DNA of 64,000 nt from Tetraselmis striata (lineage: Eukaryota; Chlorophyta; Chlorodendrophyceae; Chlorodendrales; Chlorodendraceae): assembly GCA_006384855.1 (NCBI GenBank), contig VCJN01002992.1, positions 248,001-312,000 on the forward strand, read 5' to 3'. The position numbers and the translations under genes were made by a program. A model generated the notes under the pieces. The model was not told the origin of the DNA. It did no database searches and saw only the letters and a list, made by a program, of their open reading frames with translations. Of this stretch, positions 48,242 through 58,759 are shown piece after piece; the stretch's first letter is position 1, and every line of letters starts with the position of its first letter.

Positions 48242-49799
48242 CAACAGACAGTCTTGTCAATAGCGCGCATCTCCAATTTGAGGCTGATTATTATATCTCA
48301 TACGCATAATGGCGCCCGTAGACGCCCAGGCACAAAGCCGCAACAAGTTGTGGCTGGATCATTTGTTTACCGCGTGCAATGACATGTGGAGCATACCTCA
48401 GTGCCTGCACCCGCATGGATGAGACACACGGTGATGCGTTCGTCATTGATATTCGGGTGTGCATTGGGTACGTTCAGTGCCGCGACGCAGACCGTCTGTT
48501 GGAATGGTATATGCTTGTGCTTATGAACGCATTGATGAGGTGCCTCTGTCGGTTGCCTGCTGACCCCCCCCCCCCCCCCTCTTCACCCCATTTCGCTCCA
48601 GGTCCTGAGCGACGCCATGGTCTACCCCGAGTTTGACACCTCCACCGCCGGCTGGCGGCGCCCCCAGAGCATCAAGCTGTACGCGTGGCTGCTGGGCGCA
48701 GAGGTCGCGGCGGCCGTTGCGCCCGTGCTGCGGCGCCTGGGCGTGCCGGAGGTGGAGGTGCAGGCGGAGCAGGACGTCGGCTTCTGGGCACACAACTGGT
48801 ACCGCGTGCAATGCGGCCTGCCGGTCGTGCCGGACGCCGATGCCCTCTTTGTGGCCTTGATTGAGGAGGAGCGCTGGCACCCGATGCCGCCCAACGGGAT
48901 CGCCCGGAAGGCTGCGGCGGCGGCGGAGGCGCAGCAGGTGCGCTGCCCCCCTGGGCTGATAGGCACTAGCACTCCCGTGTTGCATACGCCGGGCGCGCTG
49001 CCGGCACCCCTGTGCACTCTATCCGCCACTTGCTGTCAACCGATGATTATGCCAAGCCTTGACGGCGGCTTTCCATACGTTCAGGGGTCTGGTGCGATCC
49101 AGACACAACTACAGCATGTCACAAATGTTTTGATGTTTTGTATATTTTGGCATCGATTTTCGGTTTATGTATTAGGTTTGGGATACTTGTGTAGGTGCGG
49201 TCGCATCTGTGATGCCACTGCCAACGCTGATGTTGACGTGTCTGCAAGTGAAGGATCGTTGTCATTGACGCCTGGTCGTGCGTTTTCCTTGTTATGCCCC
49301 TCTGATGCCTCCCTCACTGCACCCTCCCGCGCGAATGGACCCCCCCCCCCCCTTCCCGGCCCAGCCGCCGCCACCGGACAATATTGTGCACCCCACCCTG
49401 AGGCCCAAAGACGTGAAGCACCTACCCAAGGAGGGCGAGTCCAGCCGCCCCTGGGCTGTAGTGGCAAAGGACGGCGTGGTGTACGTGTTTCGGACGGACG
49501 CCCCCAACGAGCTCCTCGCCCACCGCCGGGTGGCGATCGTGAGGGGGCAGCCGGCGCACCGCGACGTCCGGCAGGTCATCCTGGAGGCGGTTCGTGCGCG
49601 GGGGCGGCGGCCGACGAGGATATTCATCGGGCAGCCCAGCATTGCGTCGCTCACCAACATCGAGCCCTACGAGGAGATGGAGCGCGAGGGGCTGGCGGAC
49701 TCGATGGGGGTCATGCTGGCGCAGAGGGCCATGTTGCAGCCCATCGCGGGGCTCATCCAGACTTGGCGGGAGATGGGGGCGCTACAGGACAAGCACTGA
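46106..49799 (+). CDS. MYND zinc-finger protein, 6 exons
   Basis: Exons: 46106-46222, 46660-46755, 47004-47126, 47618-47779, 48602-48937, 49365-49799. All five introns are phase 0 and the product is 422 residues. Across exons 1 and 2 it has C-x-C...C-x-x-C-x(4)-Y-C-S-x-x-C-Q-x(3)-W-x(3)-H-x(3)-C, a complete MYND finger (a protein-protein interaction zinc module). The rest is not recognised: exon 4 carries a Pro run, exon 5 a WAHNWYRVQCGLP segment, and exon 6 a globular C-terminus ending LIQTWREMGALQDKH. Intron 1 starts GCAAGC, so a GC-AG intron is likely. Poly(C) lies directly after donors 1 and 3 and just before acceptors 5 and 6. A MITE and a (CA)n tract lie in intron 4. The start is the first in-frame ATG before the finger. 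MYND proteins include adaptors and SET methyltransferases; no SET domain is visible. Confidence 0.85.
47940..48192 (+). repeat. MITE copies, nested, abutting (CA)n
   Basis: A full forward copy (48028-48192, GCGCCGGCGCACC to GACCGCGTCTGCGGCC) is preceded by a partial reverse copy (about 47940-48027). A (CA)n microsatellite (48198-48240) starts immediately after. Located in intron 4 of the MYND gene. Confidence 0.65.
48198..48240 (+). repeat. (CA)n microsatellite
   Basis: About 20 CA units beside a MITE end, the second such association in the window. Confidence 0.95.
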
Positions 49800-51424
49800 G
49801 CTCCGCGGCATCTCGTGGTTCTGGGATGGCCTCATGCATGGCGCTGCCACTGTCCTCCCTGTCCTTTGCTCGCTCTTCATGCTCTCGACAACTCTCTCAC
49901 GACTCTCAGGCCGTCCCATCCTCCCCCCCCCCCCCCCCCTCCCCCCCCCCCCCCCCCACACACCTTTCCTTATGGAACTGTATAACTATAGAACATCAGT
50001 TGACTTAGCCCCACCCCCTTTGGCTATCTGCCCCGAGGCACGCCAAATGCCCACCCCTCCAGCAGCTGGCCAATCAAGCCCTGCAGGGATACGGGTTCCA
50101 ATACTAATAATACAACATCGGTATGGCATGCTGAATGCCTTCCATTGTTCGTCAACTGCACAGGAATGTGTGCTCTTCTCTACACCAACACATCCACACG
50201 ATTAGTGTGATTGCGCCACGCGTCCCATCAGTCTCGACAAACCTCTCAAGGGCTACTGCATGCGCTCGGATGTCCAAGACACAACCCCATTTCCTAATTG
50301 AACGGGCAAAGAAAGTGTAGACAACCTCGCAAAGCATGAAGGGCTGCGGAGTGGCTGGGGGGTCTGATGACATGCTCAACGTCTCGTTCTTTGGCCCTGG
50401 GACAGTGTGACAATAACGATGTCTGTATACGCTACGAGTACGTGTACAATGTGTACCTGAGGTTACGACAAGCAAATATATGATATCACACTGCCGTGTG
50501 GCAAGCGTTCTGCCTTTGGGGCGGATGTCTTTCATGCTCTACGATTGCTACAACAGGACTGGAAACAGTGAAACCCTTGCAGCGTAGCGTCTATGACAGG
50601 CCTTCAACGACGCATCGTTTGGTAGCAATCCAGTCGCAGAAAACAAATGGCCGAAGCATTCCGCAGCAGTGATTGCAAGCCAATGGCGGAATTTCTACAG
50701 CTGTTGGATCACCGTCTAACACGATTGCCACAAAAGTCCCTGGCACTGACCACGAACCGTCTGCCCGACCCGTCCGGGCGCCGGCTCATTAGAGTGATGC
50801 GAGTTGGGGCAAGCCCCATCCTTGGTATCCAGACAAGTATCTCGTATGATCGGTACCTCAGAAACAGATCGGGCGTCAACACTTGAGCGCCCCGCCCACT
50901 CCACCGCAAGCACAACCCCGCGCCGAGATGAGTTCAACCAGCATTTTGGGATGCACGAGGAGCATGGTTTGAGCACCATTCGCCTCAATGATGGCGCTCG
51001 AGACACTCATTGTGCTAGATAATCTGGATATAGCATGGGGTAGATCCGATTAGAGCTGCGCTTCAGGAGGCTGTCTGTGTTTTGCACACGCTATCTGGGT
51101 TGTGGCTCTAGGCACTGTTCTCGCGTGCTACTCGTTCCCGGTCCCCGCCACACACACACGGGAGCCGCTAGCCAATGCACGCGCTCCGCCGGTCTGCTCC
51201 CCGTCCCCCTCTCGCTCTTGGCCGCATGTGCTCCGCCCACAGCTGCAATCTTCCGCTGCGTCGGATCCCATGCGCCACGTCAACGCCGCCGCGCTCACAC
51301 GGAGGCACCGTGCTAACTGGGGCAGTGCTTTCGTTGAGTTAACAGGCGCCCCTGACACTGGGCAGGGCCGCGCGTGCTTGAGCGGGAAGCTATTTCAATA
51401 AGGCTTTCCCCAGGCAGAGGTGAT
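49800..51424. other. intergenic, convergent 3' ends
   Basis: Lies between the stop codons of the MYND gene (+) and the SDR gene (-). It contains a long double poly(C) tract (49923-49957). A short plus-strand frame at 50647-50886 has no recognisable similarity and is not called. Confidence 0.45.
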
Positions 51425-51874
51425 CTACAACTGGAAGACCTCGAACTCCTTGGGCGAGGACTCCATGATCATGTTGGAGTCAACGCACGACAGCACCTGA
51501 ACACACAGACACAGACATGCGCACGCGTCAACAAGTAATGAAGACATGGAGGAGAGCTCTCCGGCGCTCCCAAGGCAAATCACTGCCGCGCACCTTGTTG
51601 TTGGCGTTGTCGCTGAACAACGCCTTGGCAACCATCTCCGCAACGTCCGCGCGCGTGACGGCGCCGCAGATCGTCTTGTCCTCCGTCAGAACCGCGTTGC
51701 CGGTCTTCTCTTCGCTCTTTAGGCCGCCGGGCCGGATGATCACAAACTGCATCTTGTCCGCATTCTCCTGGCAGGCCGCACCGGGTGGTGGTCGTCAGGG
51801 CCACTTCCTCTTACGGCCATATGACCCCCATCTAACTATTCATCAGGGATCTTGCGCTCTGACACGTCATCCCC

Positions 51875-51905
<31 letters not shown>

Positions 51906-53613
51906 AAACACGCCAGTGCCAGTCCCTTTCCCAACCGCGGAGTCAATATCAGTGTTTGCGATTGCGCCACGTGTATTTAGCATGGGGGCAATGTCCGCAC
52001 TAGTACCTCAACATGTGCCCATTCTCATCACTCGTGCACGCCTCAGGGGTGGTGCACGGTAAACCCGCCGGCGCATCGCCTAGCTATATGAGTGCACACG
52101 GCCCAGCTGAGTGCACTTTGTGCAGTAAGCAACCATTCTTCCGCCCCGTAACGCTCTCAGCGCTGTAGGGTTATCCGCAATGTGCGCTCTGATCCGTCTG
52201 CCCACCCTCTCTGCGGATCTTTCTATACTCACCTATTAATCCCCCCTGATAAACAAGCATGCAAGGCCTTTCTGCCCACTCCCCTCCTCCCCCCCCAAGC
52301 CACTCGCCCCGCCGACCCAAGGACGCAGGGAGGGGTCCTACCATGAGCAGGTTCTCGGCCTTCTCCTTCTCAATCAGCACGGGCTTCAGCACCTCGTATA
52401 CCTGGCGTGCGTGGGGCCACCACAACGTCGTCACATGGTGTGCTAGCGAAGGTGAATACACAGTCGCCCTATGTCACATGACTCGCCGCTGCATGCTCTC
52501 TCAGGGCGGCACTCCGAATAGACATGGCGCCAATCGGATACACGGCCCTGGTGGGAGCAGGCGCTCGCTGCCTCAGGCTCAAGCTCAGGCTCAGGGCGCG
52601 GGGCAGACCTCCTCGGGCGTGGCGCCCTTGCTGTCGCCGGTGCCGATGGAGGTGACAAGGACAAACTTGCGCACACCCTTCTCCAGGGCGGCCTTGATGA
52701 TGTTCATGTTGCCCTCGCTATCGGCCGTCGGGTTGGCCGTGGTGCCGCCGATGGTTGACACCACCGCGTCCACCTCCTCCATGTCTACCGGCCACCATGG
52801 GGGGGAAGGGGTGGGGGGGAAGTACATTGACACTTTGTCCATGCACGACGAACCCAAGCGGCACAGTGTCATCCCATCCCACACACCCCCAAGTAAGTAG
52901 CCTTTGACCCATCAGGGCATACCCCTCTCTCACCCACCGGCAAAGGCCTTGGCGACGGTGGCGACGTCCATGGCATCGCCCTTGGACACCACCGCCATCA
53001 TGCCCTCGATCTCCGCGCGGCGCTCCTCCGTGCGCTGCAGCATCCACACCCAGCTGCCCATGTTCTTCAGCTTGCGGGTCACCTCCAGCGCCACGCCGCC
53101 GCCGCCGCAGACGAGGATAGACGCGTTGTCGGGGTCCAGGTCCAGGCGGTCGCCCTGCGCCAGCACGCTGAGGGCCCTGCGACATGGGAGAGGGGGAGGA
53201 GGGGGGGACACCGGGGGAAATTACACAGAAAGCCACTCAGCGACTCTGCAGTGTTGGTTCACATATGCGTGAATGCTGTCTGCCGCAACCCGGTTATAAT
53301 GCACCTTGCAACACCGGGTCGAGATAGAAAACACATGAAGGGTTAGCTGGGATCAAGGGCGGCAGGCATGCGTCGGTGAGGGGAGGCGAGGCGGGTAAGG
53401 GTGGATCCCCGGAGGGGAAAGGGCCCACCTGCTGCGCCCCGCCGTCCTGCGCCCCGCGCTGGCCTGCAGGGCCGCCTTGGCGCCGCGGAAGCTCGAGGAA
53501 GCGGAGGACAGCGAGGCGCTGATCTTGCGGGCCGCGGTGCGCGGCGCGGCGGCTGCGGTGGGGGTGGTGAAGGGGGTCAGCGGACACCACCCGATCGGGC
53601 ATAAGAACCTCAT
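51425..53613 (-). CDS. atypical SDR / NmrA-like NAD(P)-binding protein, likely plastid
   Basis: Exons: 53613-53429, 53176-52938, 52784-52609, 52401-52342, 51767-51594, 51496-51425. Phases agree at every junction; about 303 residues. The first ~60 residues are Ala/Ser/Arg-rich with few acidic residues (ARKISASLSSASSSFRGAKAAL), as in a chloroplast transit peptide. The mature part has a glycine-rich nucleotide loop (LVCGGGGVALEV), a VDAVVSTIGG strand, FVLVTSIGTGDS, IIRPGGLKSEEKTGNAVLTED and ADVAEMVAKALFSDNANNKV. This order is typical of the atypical SDRs near TIC62 and the Arabidopsis protein At2g37660, which bind NAD(P)(H) in plastids. The substrate is unknown. The ATG at 53613 is the best available start, but an earlier exon is possible. 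Intron 4 contains a poly(C)+A tract at 51870-51907. Confidence 0.85.
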
Positions 53614-54540
53614 AATCCCAGAGAAAGGCAGGGGGGGGGGGGGGGGGCATGTAGTCGCACCAGCCCGAGTCGCCCGCTCAGCAACCACGCGGGCCGAGGC
53701 CACAGGTCCTGCACACAAAGCGGGCAAGCAGCAACCGCACGACGTCAGGGATGAGTTCCGCGAAGGCACGCGTTGGGATGCAGCCATCCTGGGGAGGATA
53801 GCTGCGGCCGATGGCGCTCGCCAGACAAAAGCCCAGTCAGGAGGCGCGCACAGCATCGCGGAGATTGGCTCGAGGATTCTGACTGCCACGGGTGTCCGGC
53901 CGCCGATGAGAAAATTTCGGGATGGCATCGGGACAAGGCGGGTGACTGTTGTGATCTACGCGTGGGAGTGGGAGGCGGGCGGGCGGAGGGCTGGGGGGGG
54001 GGTCGAAGTTGCGGAGATGATGGCGGCGGCGACGGGGCCATAGGTCGATATGCCGGGCCCGCGTGTGACACTCACCTGTCGTCGCCCGCATCGAGGTAGT
54101 GATGGACATCGTTACGAATGCTATTTCGCAAACGGCAAGGGGGGCTGTCTGGTGAGGTGGCGGGGTGAGCAGGTGGGGTGGGGCGAGGTGAGTGGCTTTG
54201 GGGTGGCGAGCTCGTCCAACACCGCCGCGTGCTGGTTGGGTAGATCGCGCCGGCTTCGTCATCATCGGAACGAACATGATCAAAAGCCTATCGCGAATAA
54301 TGCTACGATGCCAGCGTGGATGTCCGGAGTCATCGCGTAGTACTTCAAACGCGACAAAAAGCTGTAAACTATCCAAAAACTGGAGAGATCTGGACGACAG
54401 GATGGCAACTACAATAATACGATTATCATCCAAACTTTCGTCTGCCAACGGCGATTCATCGATTCATCGAGTCCACATCACACGGTGTAAAAAGTAAAGT
54501 AAAGTTCGCCCGGGGACATCGGCCGAAGCCGCCCCAGCAC
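53614..54540. other. no gene recognised
   Basis: Upstream flank of the SDR gene; contains a poly(G) run near 53630-53647 and only weak open frames. Confidence 0.4.
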
Positions 54541-55294
54541 TTGACATCGTGCGCTAACTGCAGTCGTATTTATTAAATATTTATTTAATTACATCAGGGC
54601 TTTCACAAAAGTCGTATTTATTTATTACATAAGGGCTTTCACAAAAGCGCACTACAAACATAACTAACAGCAACTATGAAAGGTTGCCAGCAAAAGAGAG
54701 ACACAAGCCTGAAACCAAGGTCGAGCAGGAGGACAGGGAGCCAAGAACCAAGAAGGAGACAAGGGAACCACGAAGTCACTTAGCTGCCAGGAACCAAGGG
54801 AAACCCCCGCCCGGGGTAGGCTATCAGCCGCGGCGAGGACGCTTGCAACCAATGACCCGGGTCATAGCAACACATGCCGACGAGCGACGCGACGCAGGCG
54901 CAGGAGCACCATCACGTGCCGCACGCGCGGCCGCGACCCCGCCAAGAACGTTGTCTGCATGTGCCATGTTGATGAGCAAGGAGAAACGGCGGCGCCACGC
55001 AGACAAGAGCAGGCCGATTTTTTTTGCCAGTGTGTGCGTGGCTAGCTTTCGCGAGCTCCACCAAGAAAGCCTCGGCGTGCGGGGCCAGCGAGCCAAACTC
55101 GGAAACGGCGAAAGGAACAAAGCGAAGCATGCCGGCGGCGTTTCGGACACCCTCGTCATACTTCTGGATTTTGTGGCGCTCAGCAGCCCGCAAAGCAGTC
55201 GTTGGATCCGAGGTTGACACGCGAGGATAGGGGCAATGGTGGTATCGACAATAACCGTGTTTCCGCGGATACCGCCATACCCAAAAAGCCCAAC
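54541..55294 (-). mobile_element. LINE 3' end, copy 2, 5'-truncated
   Basis: 54591-55294 aligns throughout with 9125-9796 (about 93-95% identical by eye) and encodes the same C-terminal tail (KYDEGVRNAAGMLRFVPF...). Truncation occurs at AAAAGCCCAAC (about 55294). The 3' tail is longer than in copy 1. The terminal TTACATCAGGGCTTTCACAAAAG word occurs twice (54591-54613 and, with one change, 54634-54656), joined by AT-rich TATTTATTTA, so the element ends in a tandemly duplicated tail. The frame is interrupted relative to copy 1; the copy is dead. Confidence 0.82.
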
Positions 55295-55342
55295 CCTACA
55301 GCAACTGCAATTGTAGGTCTGGCATATAGCCCGTAGACCATT

Positions 55343-55600
55343 GCCTTATTCGAACCCCGAAGGGCTCATGCATCAACCGGGTAAACCCGGGACATGCCGG
55401 GCCGATATTGCCGAAATGCATCGGCCAGGAATCGAACCCGGGTCTCTCTCAACACGGTGTGTCATCGGTGATACGGGGCAGGAGTCCTGCGAATGGGCGC
55501 GCTGGCGCTCCCTCCAGCAACTCAACCAGCCCCTCACCTGCTGCTTTAAAACCAGCCCCTCTGCTTAACCAGCCCCGGCTCAACCAGCCCCTCTCCTGCC
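55343..55600 (-). other. tRNA-Gly-like 3' half and AACCAGCCCC repeats
   Basis: Minus strand at about 55450-55426 reads CCCGGGTTCGATTCCTGGCC followed by GATGCA. This equals the T-arm plus acceptor 3' strand of a eukaryotic tRNA-Gly(GCC) with one change, and the T-stem pairs fully. The 5' half (GCATCGGTGG...) is absent upstream, so this is a tRNA-derived fragment, possibly part of a SINE, not a working gene. A second B-box-like word lies near 55344-55356. At 55518-55600 there are four or five spaced copies of AACCAGCCCC(T). Confidence 0.5.
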
Positions 55601-56541
55601 CTCACCTAGTGCGGATTATGACCTGCGCGTGATATTCGCCAATAACCGCTTCGTTGGCCGGCGGCATGAATTGACGACAGGGCAAAACTGCGAACAATTA
55701 AACCGCGATGGCGGTGATCTCCCGTATCAATGTATTATAGCGACCATATTATGTAGTTACATGAGATAGCTGCAAAAGGCCATCAGGAAACCACCCGAAA
55801 AGGCGAAAGAAGACGTCCACTACAGCAATTGCGCGGTGGAAGCAGCACCATAAGAGGGTGCGGAATGAGCACGGGTAGACGCATCAGACTTGGCCGTCTG
55901 CACTCCGGCAGAGAGAATGCCGCCCAAGGTACCATGCACGCAAGCTGAGACTCGCTGCAACAACCCCCGCCGCGTGCGCGACAAGTGATGGCGGAACGGA
56001 ACTCAGCGAGCTGGCTGGCAACAAAGTTTTGAAGAGCCTGGACGCACTGACCAGGAAGGAAGCATGAAGTCGGGGCGACCATATTATCAACACAAAAAGT
56101 GTATCAAACAAACCCGAAAAAGTAGAAATGAATGTATCATATACCGCAGTCGTAGTATTGAGAATTTGACATTGCCTAAACAGGTGATAATACAGTTCAG
56201 TCATTTTCCCAGCTAGTATGTTAATATCTTAAGGATATAAAATCCTTATATATCGCAGGAGAACATTCCGTGGCAAGATGCGGTACGTAGCTGGAGTTTC
56301 ATGGAGTGGAAGAAGTCACTACGAGGAATAGCGCGACAAGAGCTCAAGTGTGTATCGCTGCACAGAGCACATACTTACCCCATTCTACTCAAAGTATTGA
56401 AGGAGAAAATAAATTTGTATTACAGCATCTACCTTGCATGGGGCTCTGCTCCGCTTAAGCAGCCAGACACGCCTCCCATGTCCGTGCTGGTTTTCACGAT
56501 GCCAGCAAGTCCAGCTCGCTCTCGGCCATTCACGGCATGTG
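55601..56541. other. no gene recognised
   Basis: 3' flank of the PAQR gene; no coding or RNA signal is supportable. Confidence 0.4.
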
Positions 56542-57715
56542 CTACTCCACAGGCAGACCCTTGGATATCCGCAGGTACAGCAGCGCGCTCCGCCACTGTA
56601 GCGTCGCGCCCAGCAGCACAAAAACATGCCAGAACTGATGGCTGTGAAGCTGGCGAGAACCACAAAGCATACGGAAAAGTCTGTGTCAGGGCAGGGAATA
56701 AGGGGTCACTTTGCTGTCATCACAAGCAATTCATGGCCCTTGCTAACGAATACGAGAAAGAGGAGACTGGGATGGGCAACCGGCTGTGTTCTCACCCAGA
56801 TGTTGAAGGCGCCCGGTTTTAGGCGCTCAGGCAGTCGTGATACAAGGAAGACGAGACCTGTCAGGTATGCACTAAATGGGGTCACCCAGCACCACAGAGA
56901 GACGCGGCCCTCGGCAGTTGATAGTCCACCCTTGAGGCTGATCTCATGCGCCATGTGCGTCCAGCCAACCGCCACCAGCGCGATGAATATACTCAGCCGC
57001 ACGGGCATGAATCGTGGGTGGCGGAGGCGGGGGCTGAGTAGCGCGAAGGTGGCCATGAGCAGGCACAAGGCCACCAACGCCATGTATAGCGCTTGCAGGC
57101 GCGGATGGCTGTAGAAGCCAAAGTATATCATCGGCATGTCGGAGGCGCCAAGCAGCCCGAGCACCCCCATGTGGTCCAGCTGCTTGCAGCCATGGAATGC
57201 CTCCGGGCTGCAGCAACAGAAGGTGTGGAAAGTCGCGCTTGCGCCCAGGCAGAAAATGGCGCCGAAGAGGTACATGGCCAGCACCGCCCGATCCGCTGGC
57301 GCCATGCGGCACTCAGTGTGTAGTGAGACTGCTGTGCCCTGCATGACCAACAGCGCCAAGAACGCCGATGCCCCCAGCAGATGCGTCCATATATTGCCTG
57401 TCTCGTTGTGCAATGACAGCGCGCTGCGTGGTTTCAAGCACAGGTGGCGGCACACATGTCAGGCGAGTATGCCCTTGGGGATTGTAACAGGGGGAAGGAA
57501 CCGCCTTTCTCGTAGCGGGGGCAGGACCTCAGGGCGCACTGCCTCATGCTGGCTGGCCGCCGGTAGCCGCCGGTGATGAAGGGGCGATCAGCTACCAGGT
57601 CCGCGCAGAGTTCGCTAGCCTCCGCCGCGGACAGAAGCCCGGGTTTGCGGAGCCGCCGGGGCGTGTTGATGAGATCGATCATCATCGACGGCTGGACATG
57701 TTCCTGTGTGGACAT
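56542..57715 (-). CDS. PAQR / haemolysin-III family seven-helix membrane protein, 3 exons
   Basis: Exons: 57715-57528, 57423-56796, 56649-56542; phases fit and the product is about 307 residues. After a soluble ~55-residue N-terminus it has the family entry motif (RPFITGGYRR...C), then HNETGNIWTHLLG, several hydrophobic helices (FLALLVMQ; AVLAMYLFGAIFCLGASATFH; LGLLGASDMPMIYFGFY; ALVALCLLMATFALL; LSIFIALVAVGW; FSAYLTGLVFLV) and a last helix starting HSHQFWHVFVLLGA. The three hallmark motifs are intact: E-x-x-N-x-x-x-H, S-x-x-x-H (SATFH) and H-x-x-x-H (HQFWH), which in adiponectin receptors bind zinc and support ceramidase-like hydrolase activity. QLDHMG is also present. It belongs with AdipoR/PAQR rather than bacterial YqfA by its HNETGNIWTH form. 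The ligand or substrate is unknown. Confidence 0.92.
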
Positions 57716-58098
57716 CCCAAGGCCCAGCGTGACCCGGCCGCCATCGCAACCCGCAACCCGGCAACGCGCTGCCTTGATGATAGATAAGCAATGCGATAGG
57801 CATGCGACCAGAGCAGGACGGGGTGGTGGATACCATCTCGAGGTGCAAGCTGTTTACTCTCGCCATCCATGCACCGTCTCTGTCGGATACCGCCGGCCTC
57901 TCCTCCGACGCGTCCCCGGCCCCATACGGATGCGCCGCCGTTTCCATTTTGGGCGACGACCCTCCGCGAGCGAGCTTGGTGAGGCTCCTGCTTTGACGCA
58001 TCGACGAGAGGCCCGGCGAAGCGTCTTGCAGCCCCCCCCCCCCCCCCCCCCCCCCCCGCCCTTTCAGGTGCTCAGGATATACGCCAGGCACGCCCTCG
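57716..58098. other. upstream flank of PAQR gene
   Basis: No gene. A 26-nt poly(C) tract lies at 58032-58057. Confidence 0.4.
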
Positions 58099-58249
58099 TC
58101 ATGAGGTTACTATGGCGGCAACTCGCCTCAGCCCGGCCGAGCACAGCACCTCCGACGACGTATGGTAGCCTTGATGGGGAGTTAGTAAAGCAGCTGACGT
58201 GGTAACTTTGCCGGGGGAGGCGGTACGGCAACGGCAACGGCGCGTGTCC
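58099..58249 (+). repeat. direct repeat R1, left copy
   Basis: About 150 bp, near-identical to 63794-63946 (TCATGAGGTTACTATGGCGG to GGCAACGGCGCGTGTCC). The right copy has a 9-nt GTAGTCGCT insertion. The two copies bracket the D2 and TIR elements. Confidence 0.85.
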
Positions 58250-58497
58250 AGTGACGTCCAGCGCGGGTGATGCGAAACCACAACACTACGGGTATGCGCC
58301 CCGCAGCAAAGCACCGGACCGAGATGCAGGCGCGGCTTTCAGGTGCGGCCGCTTGCTGATGTGTTGATTCTTTTAGGCCAGTGAGATTTAATTGTCGGTT
58401 TTAGGTTCCCCCCCCCCCCCCCCCCCCCCCTCCGATTTGCCCCCCCCCCCTCCCTCCAGAAATTCTGTAGCTGGGTAATGATCTATTTTAAAGTACT

Positions 58498-58680
58498 GTG
58501 GAACGCAGCGAAAACTGGAAGATGGCAGGCTCAGCTGTTCTGGCTGCTTTTAATATGTCTACTCGTGCTGCATCCAACAAGGGCGCAACAACAGTTACTA
58601 GTTCCCGTACCACTGCGCAGCACTCGTAGCTGAAAAGCGGTTAGGTCAAGGATGGAAACCCCATAAACTAGTTTAGATCA
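58498..58680 (-). repeat. D2 split direct repeat A2
   Basis: Partner of 61417-61596; about 98% identical by eye. Confidence 0.9.
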
Positions 58681-58759
58681 TTTCAAAGTTGAGTCTGGTT
58701 TTGCCAGTCTTGAGCGAACGGAGAGAGCGGTGGATTGACGGAGAAGGGGTAGCGCCAAG

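Noticed and set aside
49594-50205. 203-codon plus-strand frame after the MYND gene
   Set aside because: Overlaps the last MYND exon in another frame and then reads through a poly(C) tract as polyproline.
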